Shown here: positions 18,047 to 25,001 of the stretch, piece by piece
Layout: each line of letters opens with the position of its first letter
Position numbering within the stretch: the first letter of the stretch is position 1
Assembly: GCA_963742715.1 (NCBI GenBank)
Contig: CAVUMR010000002.1
Location: 2,108,001 to 2,172,000, forward strand
Direction of reading: 5' to 3'
Length of the DNA stretch: 64,000 bases
Source: CAVUMR01 sp963742715
GTDB lineage: Bacteria > Actinomycetota > Actinomycetes > Mycobacteriales > Micromonosporaceae
The notes under the pieces: model-generated
What the model was told of the DNA's origin: nothing
Databases searched by the model: none
Seen by the model: only the letters and a program-made list of their open reading frames with translations
Position numbers and translations under genes: made by a program

Positions 18047-20440
18047 GTGCTCGATCTCGCCGAGTGGTTGTCGTCCCGATCAGCCGACACGCTGGCCCGA
18101 ATGCTCGCCCGTCGTCGCGGTGCACTGCGCGATCCGCAGCCGCGCTCGATCAGTGAGCTGGCGGATCGGCTCCGGCATCCGTTCTCCGTGTCTGCCGCCC
18201 TCGTCGACCTGCCCCGGCCCGCGCTGCAGGTGCTGGAGGCGGTCAACGCGCTCGGCCGGGACCGTACCCGGGCTGAGCTCGCCCGGCTCGTCGGGCGGGA
18301 GCCGGCCGACCCCGAGCTGGTCGAGGTGCTCGAACTGCTGGCCGGCTGGGCGCTGGTCTGGCCGGACGGCGGGGCGACGCCCCCGGTGCCGGCCGGCGCG
18401 ACGTTGCGGTCGGTACCGGTCGAGCAGCTCTGGCCGGCGCCGCTCCAACTCGGACCACCGGCGAGGTCGCTGCTCACCGGGCTCACCAGCACCCAGTTGC
18501 GCGGCATCGCGCGCGCTCTGGAGCTGCCCGCGGACCACACCATCGTGGACACGGTCGAGGAGCTCGCGAGCTGGTTCGCGGAGCCGGGCAACGTACCCCG
18601 GCTGATCGAGACCGCGCCGGCGGCGGAGCGCAAGCTGCTCACCGAGACCGCGTGGAACGGACCCCGGGTCGAGGTGTTCGGCCTCTACTCGGGCGACTCC
18701 CGCATCATGCGGGGACGGGGCAGCTGGGCGCGCGAGCGCGGCCTGCTCGTCGCCGACGCGTGGGCGACGACCCTGACCATGCCCCGGGAAGTGGCCCTGG
18801 CGGTGCGCGGACCGGACTACCGGGCGCCGTTCGAGCCGCGACCACCCGAGCTGGCGTTGATCAGCCTGTCGGTCGACGCCGTCGAACACGCGGCCGCCGC
18901 GGCCGCCGCCCGGGCCGTCAGCCAGGTCGCCGCGCTGGTGGACGAGTGCTCCCGACGGCCGGCCACGGTACGCAAGGCCGGCGGGGTCGGAGCCCGGGAG
19001 ATCCGCCGGCTCGCGAAGGTGCTGGGCGACAGCGAGGACGTGACCCGGCTGTGGCTGGAGCTGGCGGCCGCGGCCAACCTGATCCGCCCCGGCAGGGCCG
19101 GGGTGAAGCCCACGTCCGGCTACGACGAGTGGCGCGTCAGCGAACCCGCCGCCCAGCTGATGCCGCTGCTGCGGGTGTGGCCGACGCTCGGCCCGGCGCC
19201 GCTGTACCGCCCGGACGACGGCTCGCCCGCACCGGCCGCGCTGGACGGACTCGACTGCGGCTCGGCGGTTCCCCTGCTGCGCCGTGGAGTGCTCTCCGTC
19301 GCCTGCTCGTTCCCGGCGGAGCGGGCCGCCCCGTCCGCCGCCGCGGCGGCCGAGCTGATCCGCTGGTACCGGCCGTTCATCGCCGACGACGCGGGCGACG
19401 CGGTCCAGGTCAGCCTCGCGCTGTGGCGGGAAGCCGAGCTGCTGGGCCTGATCGCCCGCGGGGCCGCGTCCTCGCTGGGCCGGGGCATGCTCGATGACGA
19501 TCCGGTGGCGCTGGAGGGGCTCGCCGCCGAGCTGCTGCCGGCCGCCGAAACGACCGCCCGGTTCCAGGCCGACCTCACCGCGGTCGTTGCCGGCCCGCCC
19601 ACCGCCGCACTGGCCGCCCTGCTGGACGGCGTCGCCGACCGGGAGGCGCGCGGCACCGCGTCGGTGTGGCGGTTCACCCCGGAGTCGGTGCGCCGGGCGT
19701 ACGACCGGGGCGACGACCGCGACAACCTGCTCAAGGAGCTGCGCGCCGCGGCCGTCGACGGGACCCTGCCGCAGCCACTGGAGTACCTGGTCGGCGACGT
19801 GGCCCGGCGGCACGGCGCGGTCCGGATCCGGCCGGTCACCTGCTGCCTGCGCTCGGACGATCCCGCGCTGCTCGCCGAGCTCCAGGCCACCCGTTCGCTG
19901 GCCGGGCTCGGCCTGACCCTGCTGGCACCGACCGTGCTGGCCAGCACCGCACCCGCCGCGGACACCCTCGCCGCGCTGCGGGCCGCCGGCTACGCCCCGG
20001 TCGAGGAAACCGCCGATGGGGTACCGGTGATAGAGCGCCCGGAGTCGCACCGGGCACCGGCACGCCCGACCTGGCCGCACCAGCGTGCCGAACCGGAGCC
20101 TCGTGACCTGACCGCGCTGGCGCGTCAACTCCTTGCCACCGGGCTCGACCCGGCCGACGAACCCACGGACGACCCGACCCGCTCGGCCATCCGTACCGCC
20201 GCCCCACGGCTCACGCCGGACGAGGTACGGGTGCTGTCGACCGCCATTGACGAGGGCCTGCCGGTGTACATCGAGTACACCAACGCGCAGGGGCGGTCGA
20301 GCAGCCGGGTGATCGAGGAGGTGATCGTCGACGGGCCGGTCATCCACGCGTGGTGCCAGCTGCGGGACGACGAGCGGGTGTTCGCGCTGGACCGGATCCG
20401 CGCGGTGGCGCCGGCCGTTCCGCAACTCCGGCCGCGTTGA
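18047..20440 (+). CDS. helicase-associated (XPB/Ssl2 N-terminal-like) protein with C-terminal WYL-like domain
   Basis: A 797-residue protein. It resembles the actinobacterial 'helicase C-terminal/XPB-Ssl2-associated' family: N-terminal SLSTRSADTLA-type region (here LAEWLSSRSADTLARMLARRR), several winged-helix-like segments, and no Walker A or DEAD/H motor motifs. The last 75 residues (PVYIEYTNAQGRSSSRVIEE...AWCQLRDDERVFALDRI) look like a WYL ligand-sensing domain. In many actinobacteria such genes sit next to an XPB-type repair helicase; none is present here. Start GTG 18047 was chosen because homologues begin near this point; an ATG at 17972 is an alternative that overlaps the repeat. It converges with the LigD-polymerase gene. 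Confidence 0.75.
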   Translation: MLDLAEWLSSRSADTLARMLARRRGALRDPQPRSISELADRLRHPFSVSAALVDLPRPALQVLEAVNALGRDRTRAELARLVGREPADPELVEVLELLAGWALVWPDGGATPPVPAGATLRSVPVEQLWPAPLQLGPPARSLLTGLTSTQLRGIARALELPADHTIVDTVEELASWFAEPGNVPRLIETAPAAERKLLTETAWNGPRVEVFGLYSGDSRIMRGRGSWARERGLLVADAWATTLTMPREVALAVRGPDYRAPFEPRPPELALISLSVDAVEHAAAAAAARAVSQVAALVDECSRRPATVRKAGGVGAREIRRLAKVLGDSEDVTRLWLELAAAANLIRPGRAGVKPTSGYDEWRVSEPAAQLMPLLRVWPTLGPAPLYRPDDGSPAPAALDGLDCGSAVPLLRRGVLSVACSFPAERAAPSAAAAAELIRWYRPFIADDAGDAVQVSLALWREAELLGLIARGAASSLGRGMLDDDPVALEGLAAELLPAAETTARFQADLTAVVAGPPTAALAALLDGVADREARGTASVWRFTPESVRRAYDRGDDRDNLLKELRAAAVDGTLPQPLEYLVGDVARRHGAVRIRPVTCCLRSDDPALLAELQATRSLAGLGLTLLAPTVLASTAPAADTLAALRAAGYAPVEETADGVPVIERPESHRAPARPTWPHQRAEPEPRDLTALARQLLATGLDPADEPTDDPTRSAIRTAAPRLTPDEVRVLSTAIDEGLPVYIEYTNAQGRSSSRVIEEVIVDGPVIHAWCQLRDDERVFALDRIRAVAPAVPQLRPR

Positions 20441-20464
20441 CGCCCGGCCGGTACGCCCGGCGGT

Positions 20465-21517
20465 TCAGTCGGTGGGCTTGGTGCGGGCGCGGGACGGTTG
20501 TACGCGCATCGGCTCGCCCGGCATCTTCGGATGGTCCGGCGGGTACGGCAGGTCCCCCTGGCCGTCCCGCTCGTCCCGCTCCGCCCACTCCAGCAGCGGG
20601 GTGAGGTCGTACGCCTCGTCATCGATCCCGGCGTGCGGGTCGCCGCGCTCGGCGAGCCGCTTCGGCACGGTGGCGAGGTCGAAGTCGTTCGGCTCGACCC
20701 GGGTCAGCTCGTCCCAGTCGACCGGGGTCGACGCGGTGGCCCGCTTGTTCGCCCGCAGGGAGTACGCGCACGCGATGGTGCGGTCCCGGGCCATCTGGTT
20801 GAAGTCGACGAAGACCCGCTCGCCGCGCTCCTCTTTCCACCAGCTCGTGGTGACCAGGTCCGGCCGGCGCCGTTCGAGTTCCCGGGCGAGCGCGATCACC
20901 GCACGGCGTACCTGCACGAAGGTCCACTCCGGACGGATCCGGACGTACACGTGGGCGCCGCGGCCGCCGGAGGTCTTCGGCCACCCGGTGAAGCCGAGCT
21001 CGTCGAGAATCCCGCGCAACTCCACCGCCGCGGTCACCGCGTGGGAGAAGTCGGTACCGGGTGACGGGTCGAGGTCGATCCGCAGCTCATCGGGGTGGTC
21101 GGTGTCGGCCCGCCGTACCGGCCACGGGTGGAACACGATCGTGCCGAGGTTCGCCGCCCAGGCGACATGGGCCAGATCGGCCGGGCACAACTCGGTGGCG
21201 GTACGCCCGCTCGGGAAGGAGATCTCGGCGCCCTGGATCCAGTCGGGCACGTTCTTCGGCAGCCGCTTCTGGTAGAACGCGTCGCCACGGTTGTCCTGGC
21301 GGGTCGACAGCTTCGCACCCTCGAATACGCCGGACGGCCACCGCTCCAGGGTGGTCGGCCGGTTGTGCAGGGCGCGCAGGATGCCGTCGCCGACCGCCAG
21401 GTAGTACTCGACCACGTCACGCTTGGTGAAGCCGCGGTCCGGAAAGTACACCTTGTTCGGGTTGCTCACCCGGACCTGCTGGCCCGCGACGTCGTACTCC
21501 GCGTACTCGGTGGCCAT
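20465..21517 (-). CDS. stand-alone LigD-type polymerase/primase domain protein
   Basis: A 350-residue protein matching the polymerase domain of bacterial NHEJ ligase D (archaeo-eukaryotic primase fold). Visible motifs: SNPNKVYFPDRGFTK at the N-terminus, catalytic Asp pair D148/D150 in RIDLDPSPGTDF, SGGRGAHVYVRI, and VDFNQMARDRTIACAYSLR. No ligase or 3'-phosphoesterase domain is attached and no Ku gene is near, so it is a separate PolDom as in other actinomycetes. Expected role: gap filling with ribonucleotides at double-strand breaks. Last 40 residues are acidic/proline-rich. The region in front carries the four-copy repeat at 21542-21621. Confidence 0.9.
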   Translation of the reverse strand: MATEYAEYDVAGQQVRVSNPNKVYFPDRGFTKRDVVEYYLAVGDGILRALHNRPTTLERWPSGVFEGAKLSTRQDNRGDAFYQKRLPKNVPDWIQGAEISFPSGRTATELCPADLAHVAWAANLGTIVFHPWPVRRADTDHPDELRIDLDPSPGTDFSHAVTAAVELRGILDELGFTGWPKTSGGRGAHVYVRIRPEWTFVQVRRAVIALARELERRRPDLVTTSWWKEERGERVFVDFNQMARDRTIACAYSLRANKRATASTPVDWDELTRVEPNDFDLATVPKRLAERGDPHAGIDDEAYDLTPLLEWAERDERDGQGDLPYPPDHPKMPGEPMRVQPSRARTKPTD

Positions 21518-21541
21518 GACGGCAGGCTACGCCCCTTGCCA

Positions 21542-21621
21542 GGTGCCATGGTGAGCAAGCGCGGTGCCATGGTCAGCACGCCGGTGCCATGGTCAGCACG
21601 CCGGTGCCATGGTCGGCATGC
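21542..21621. repeat. four imperfect 20-bp tandem repeats centred on CCATGG
   Basis: Copies start at 21542, 21563, 21583 and 21603. The two middle copies are identical (GGTGCCATGGTCAGCACGCC); the outer copies differ at a few positions. Each is partly palindromic (GTGC...GCAC around CCATGG). The block lies between the leftward LigD-polymerase gene (upstream of its start) and the 3' end of the leftward ABC operon, so it could be a regulator array or a terminator region. Confidence 0.85.
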
Positions 21622-21681
21622 GCGCCGCGAACGGTGGTGGCGCCCGCCCGCCCGGCCGGGGCGGAAGGCACCACCGCGTGT

Positions 21682-23505
21682 TCAGGTTGCCTCGGCCCGG
21701 AGGAGCTCCGCCGGCTGCCGTTGCCGGCGCAGCCGCGCGGTCACCTCGGTCAGGCCCACCGCCAGAGCGATCGTGCAGGGTATGACCGCGACCAGCGCGG
21801 CGACCGGCGCCGGCCCGGCCGAGGGACTGTGGTTCAGCGCGTCGAACAGGGCGATGCCGCCGGGCAACCCGACCACCGCACCCAGCGCCGCCGGGATGGC
21901 AAGTGCCGTGGCCAACGCGGCCGCGGTCCCCGCCGGCGACGCACCGAGCGCCTGGGCCACGGCCAGCGCGGTCTGCGACTCCTGGGCGGTGGTGAACGCG
22001 ACGAAGAGCAGGTTGAGCAGGGACATCGCCGTAAGCAGGGCGCTGACCAGGAGCAGTGTGTGCCCGAGCCGGACCGCGTCGGGATCGGGCAGCGCGCCGG
22101 CGACGTGACTGCGGTCGGCATTCAGTTTCGCCTGGGCGAGCAGTACCGCGACGACCCCGCATACCGCGATGCCGACCGCCACCGCGGTGACCAGGCTGCG
22201 GCGCGGCCGACGCGCGACGATGCGCAGCCCGATGAGGGCACTGGTGGGCAGCCGCGCCGACAGCGCGACAAGTACGGGGCGTCGCCGCGGCATGCGCGCG
22301 GACTCGGCCAGCGCGGCGACCGTGCTCCTCCGGGCGGCCCACAGCGCCGGCGGTCCCGCCGACACCAGGGTCACGCCCAGGACTGCGCCGAGGACAGCGA
22401 CGATGGCCGGCCAACCGATCGAGGAGGAACCGGTGGAGCCGAGCAGTCCGGTACTCGGCGTACTGAGCGCAGGCTCGATGCCCCAGGCGATCGCGGTACC
22501 GGCCGCGGTGGCGACGACTGCGACCGCGACGTACTGGACGAGGAGGATGCTCGCGGCGTACGCCGGGGTCGCGCCCATGACCTTCAGCGTCCCGATCCGT
22601 CGCGCCTCCGCCGCCATCCGGCCGCCGACCAGGACGACCACCGTCGCGACGGCCAGCAGGCTCAGCAGCGAGCCGGCAAGGAGGAAGACCGTCCGCTCGT
22701 TGCGTACCACCTTGTCGTCGTGGCCGGCTATCTCGCGCCAGGACACGAGCACCGGTGCGGTCGGTACGTCCGGCTCGGAGTGGGCCGAGGCCCACCGGGC
22801 GACGCGGGCGGGGTCGCGCAGCGCGAGCGCCACGCTCAGCGCGACCGGCTGGGCGGCGGTACCGAGCGACAGCAGGTCGGAGCGGGTGAGCCAGACCAGG
22901 CCGGGCGAGCTGGAGTGCAGGGCGCCACTACCGAGAATGCAGCCGGTGAAGCAGACGTCGGGATAGGGCGTGATCGCGGCCGTGACGGCGATTCCCGTGA
23001 CGCGGAAGGCCCGGCCTCCGATCGACACGGTGCCGCCGACGCGCGCCCCGAGGGCAGTGGCGAAGGCCTGTTCGAGTACCGCCCTCCCCGGCCGTACCCA
23101 GCTTCCGGCGGTGAGTCTCGGCTGGTCGACGGTGGTCGACGCCGGGTCACGGCCCTGCACCTCCGCGCTGGTACGGACGGGTCCGGCGCTGAACGCGGTC
23201 CAGGCCACCGGGAACGGCCCGTTGGACCGGGCTACCGCGGGATCGTGGCGCAGCGTGTCCAGTGCCTGCCGTTGGCTGGTCGACACCGTACTGCCCGGAG
23301 CAGGGAAGACGGTCGCGATGACATCCGGGCCGCGGGTGGCCGCCCGGGTCCGTGCGTACGACGCGGGGGTCTGTCCGTGCAGGGTGAGTCCGACCATCAG
23401 GCCGGTCGCCGCCGCGCAGAGCGCCAACCCGAGCAGCGCGGCCTGCCCGGTATGGCGCCGGAGCTCGCGGCCGGCGAGCCGCGCGAGCAGGATGAACCGT
23501 CCCAT
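21682..23505 (-). CDS. FtsX/MacB-type ABC transporter permease
   Basis: A 607-residue membrane protein. An N-terminal transmembrane segment (LLGLALCAAATGLMVGLTL), a large extracytoplasmic region (about 45-270) and two blocks of membrane segments (about 285-410 and 430-590) fit the FtsX-like permease family, here as a single fused chain with duplicated halves. Cysteines in the external loop (DVCFTGCILG) may form a disulphide. Start ATG 23505 is 2 nt after the ATPase stop, so translation is coupled. Family members release lipoproteins, peptides or antibiotics from the membrane; the substrate is not evident. Confidence 0.85.
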   Translation of the reverse strand: MGRFILLARLAGRELRRHTGQAALLGLALCAAATGLMVGLTLHGQTPASYARTRAATRGPDVIATVFPAPGSTVSTSQRQALDTLRHDPAVARSNGPFPVAWTAFSAGPVRTSAEVQGRDPASTTVDQPRLTAGSWVRPGRAVLEQAFATALGARVGGTVSIGGRAFRVTGIAVTAAITPYPDVCFTGCILGSGALHSSSPGLVWLTRSDLLSLGTAAQPVALSVALALRDPARVARWASAHSEPDVPTAPVLVSWREIAGHDDKVVRNERTVFLLAGSLLSLLAVATVVVLVGGRMAAEARRIGTLKVMGATPAYAASILLVQYVAVAVVATAAGTAIAWGIEPALSTPSTGLLGSTGSSSIGWPAIVAVLGAVLGVTLVSAGPPALWAARRSTVAALAESARMPRRRPVLVALSARLPTSALIGLRIVARRPRRSLVTAVAVGIAVCGVVAVLLAQAKLNADRSHVAGALPDPDAVRLGHTLLLVSALLTAMSLLNLLFVAFTTAQESQTALAVAQALGASPAGTAAALATALAIPAALGAVVGLPGGIALFDALNHSPSAGPAPVAALVAVIPCTIALAVGLTEVTARLRRQRQPAELLRAEAT

Positions 23506-23507
23506 CG

Positions 23508-24257
23508 TCAGGACTCCAGCCCGGCGAGTCGGCCGAGGGCACCGGCCGGACGCCCGTCGCCGAGCGCCGTCTGGTCGGCCAGGGTCCCGTCGCGCATGAA
23601 CAGCATCCGGTCGGCCGTCGCGGCGACCCGCGCGTCGTGGGTCACGATCACGATGGTGTGCCCGTCGTGGTGCAACCGGTCGAACAGGCGCAGCATGTCG
23701 GCGGTGGCGGCGCTGTCGAGATTGCCGGTGGGCTCGTCGGCCAGCAGCACGTCGGGCCTGTTGACCAGCGCCCGCGCGATCGCGACCCGTTGCCGCTGAC
23801 CGCCGGACAGTTTGGACGGCTGGTGGTTCGCCCGGTCCGCCAGCCCCATCCGGTCGAGCAGCTCGGTCGCCTGGCGCCGCGCCGTTGCCGCGGTCCGGCC
23901 GGCAAGCAGCGCCGGGAACTCGATGTTCTCCCTCGCGGTGAGCTCCTCCATCAGATGGAATGCCTGGAAGACGAAGCCGATCCGGTCCCGGCGCAGGCGC
24001 GACCTGGCCCGCTCGCTCAGCCCGTCGGTCCGCTGCCCGCCGAGCCACGCTTCGCCAGCGGACGGACGGTCCAGGCAGCCGAGCAGGTGCAGCAGGGTCG
24101 ACTTCCCGCAGCCGCTCGGTCCGGTGACCGCGACGGTCTCGCCGCGCCGCACCTCCAGGTCGACCTCGTCGACAGCGCGAACCAGCCCGGCCGCCTCGCC
24201 GTAGTGCCTGCTGAGGTTCCGGGTCCGGATCACGAGCTCGTGCTGGTCCCCGCTCAC
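23508..24257 (-). CDS. ABC transporter ATP-binding protein (LolD/MacB type)
   Basis: A 249-residue ATPase. Walker A is GPSGCGKST (about 46-54), Q-loop in FVFQAFHLME, signature KLSGGQRQRVAIARALV, Walker B DVLLADEPTGNLDS, and H-loop THDARVA. The GTG start overlaps the padR stop by 4 nt (GTGA), and the stop is 2 nt before the permease, so padR, ATPase and permease form one translationally coupled operon. Such pairs export peptides or extract substrates from the membrane. Confidence 0.92.
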   Translation of the reverse strand: MSGDQHELVIRTRNLSRHYGEAAGLVRAVDEVDLEVRRGETVAVTGPSGCGKSTLLHLLGCLDRPSAGEAWLGGQRTDGLSERARSRLRRDRIGFVFQAFHLMEELTARENIEFPALLAGRTAATARRQATELLDRMGLADRANHQPSKLSGGQRQRVAIARALVNRPDVLLADEPTGNLDSAATADMLRLFDRLHHDGHTIVIVTHDARVAATADRMLFMRDGTLADQTALGDGRPAGALGRLAGLES

Positions 24258-24778
24258 CGCTGCGCTCCCCAAGCGCGCTCGCACGCCTCCAGCCACCGCA
24301 GGTCGGCCTGCAGCCGGAGCACGATGCCCTCCAGCAGCAGCCCGGCATCCGAGCCGCCCGGCTCCGCCATCGCCGCGCGCTGCGCGTCCCGGAGCCGGCG
24401 CGTCAGCTCCCGGCGCTGCCGGTCGACAATCTCGACCGGATCCGCGAGTCGCGTCGCCGCGGCGGCCACCAGCTTGAGATGGAACTCGGCGAGATCGGGT
24501 CGGGGCCAGCTGACCTCGGCGAGCCACTCGGCGACCCGTCGGCGCCCGGCCGCCGTGGGTTCGTACACCTTGCGGTCCGGCCGGTCGTTGGCGCCGCCGG
24601 TCAGCGCGGAGGCGACCAGGCCGACCTTCTCCAGCCGGTTGAGGGTGACGTACACCTGACCCCCGGAGATGGCGTCGGCCAGCGGCCCGAGCGCGCGGCT
24701 GAGCCGGGCACGCAGCTCGTAACCGTGGGACGGCTCCTTCGACAGGAGCGCGAGAATGACCTCTTGCTGCACGGACAC
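24254..24778 (-). CDS. PadR-family transcriptional regulator
   Basis: A 174-residue regulator, first gene of the ABC operon. The N-terminal winged helix shows the PadR signature (VILALLSKEPSHGYELRARLSRALGPLADAISGGQVYVTLNRLEKVGLVAS) followed by a helical C-terminal domain (Vir family type, rich in Arg and Leu). The first GTG (24778) lies inside the operator; a second GTG at 24772 has AGGGG five nt upstream and is a good alternative start. Expected role: drug- or peptide-responsive repressor of the exporter and itself, acting at the 18-bp dyad. Confidence 0.9.
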   Translation of the reverse strand: MSVQQEVILALLSKEPSHGYELRARLSRALGPLADAISGGQVYVTLNRLEKVGLVASALTGGANDRPDRKVYEPTAAGRRRVAEWLAEVSWPRPDLAEFHLKLVAAAATRLADPVEIVDRQRRELTRRLRDAQRAAMAEPGGSDAGLLLEGIVLRLQADLRWLEACERAWGAQR

Positions 24779-24818
24779 CCCTAACGGTTAGCTGGTCGAT
24801 AGCTAACCGTTAGGGGTG
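24776..24818. promoter_or_regulatory. perfect 18-bp inverted repeat, PadR operator
   Basis: CACCCCTAACGGTTAGCT and its exact complement, separated by 7 bp. Each arm contains a near-palindromic TAACSGTTA core. The dyad covers the -10 box, the start of transcription and the ribosome site of padR, so binding would block the operon directly. Confidence 0.85.
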
Positions 24819-24829
24819 CCCTTTGTCAA
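24801..24829 (-). promoter_or_regulatory. housekeeping-type promoter of the padR-ABC operon
   Basis: On the leftward strand TTGACA (24824-24829) is a consensus -35, then 17 bp, then TTAGCT (24801-24806) as -10. The distal operator arm overlaps the -10 and the proximal arm covers the 5' leader. Confidence 0.65.
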
Positions 24830-24939
24830 GCGGACCGGACCGGCTGGGGACGGACAACCGGCGCGATGCAGGATGGCCGGGCGCAACCACCCGCACCGGT
24901 CGTTCCCCTGTCTGCCGGACAGACGAGGCCAAAGGATGA

Positions 24940-24968
24940 CTGACACGCCGGGACGAACCTGGTAGGCA
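24940..24968 (+). promoter_or_regulatory. possible promoter of the secreted nuclease gene
   Basis: CTGACA (24940-24945), 17 bp, TAGGCA (24963-24968). The -10 match is weak. It leaves a leader of about 27 nt with AGGAGG. Confidence 0.3.
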
Positions 24969-25001
24969 GTGCGAGGAATGCCCACGGACGAGGAGGTCCG
25001 C

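Noticed and set aside
21542..21621. CRISPR array
   Set aside because: Only four imperfect 20-bp units head to tail with no unique spacers and no cas genes.
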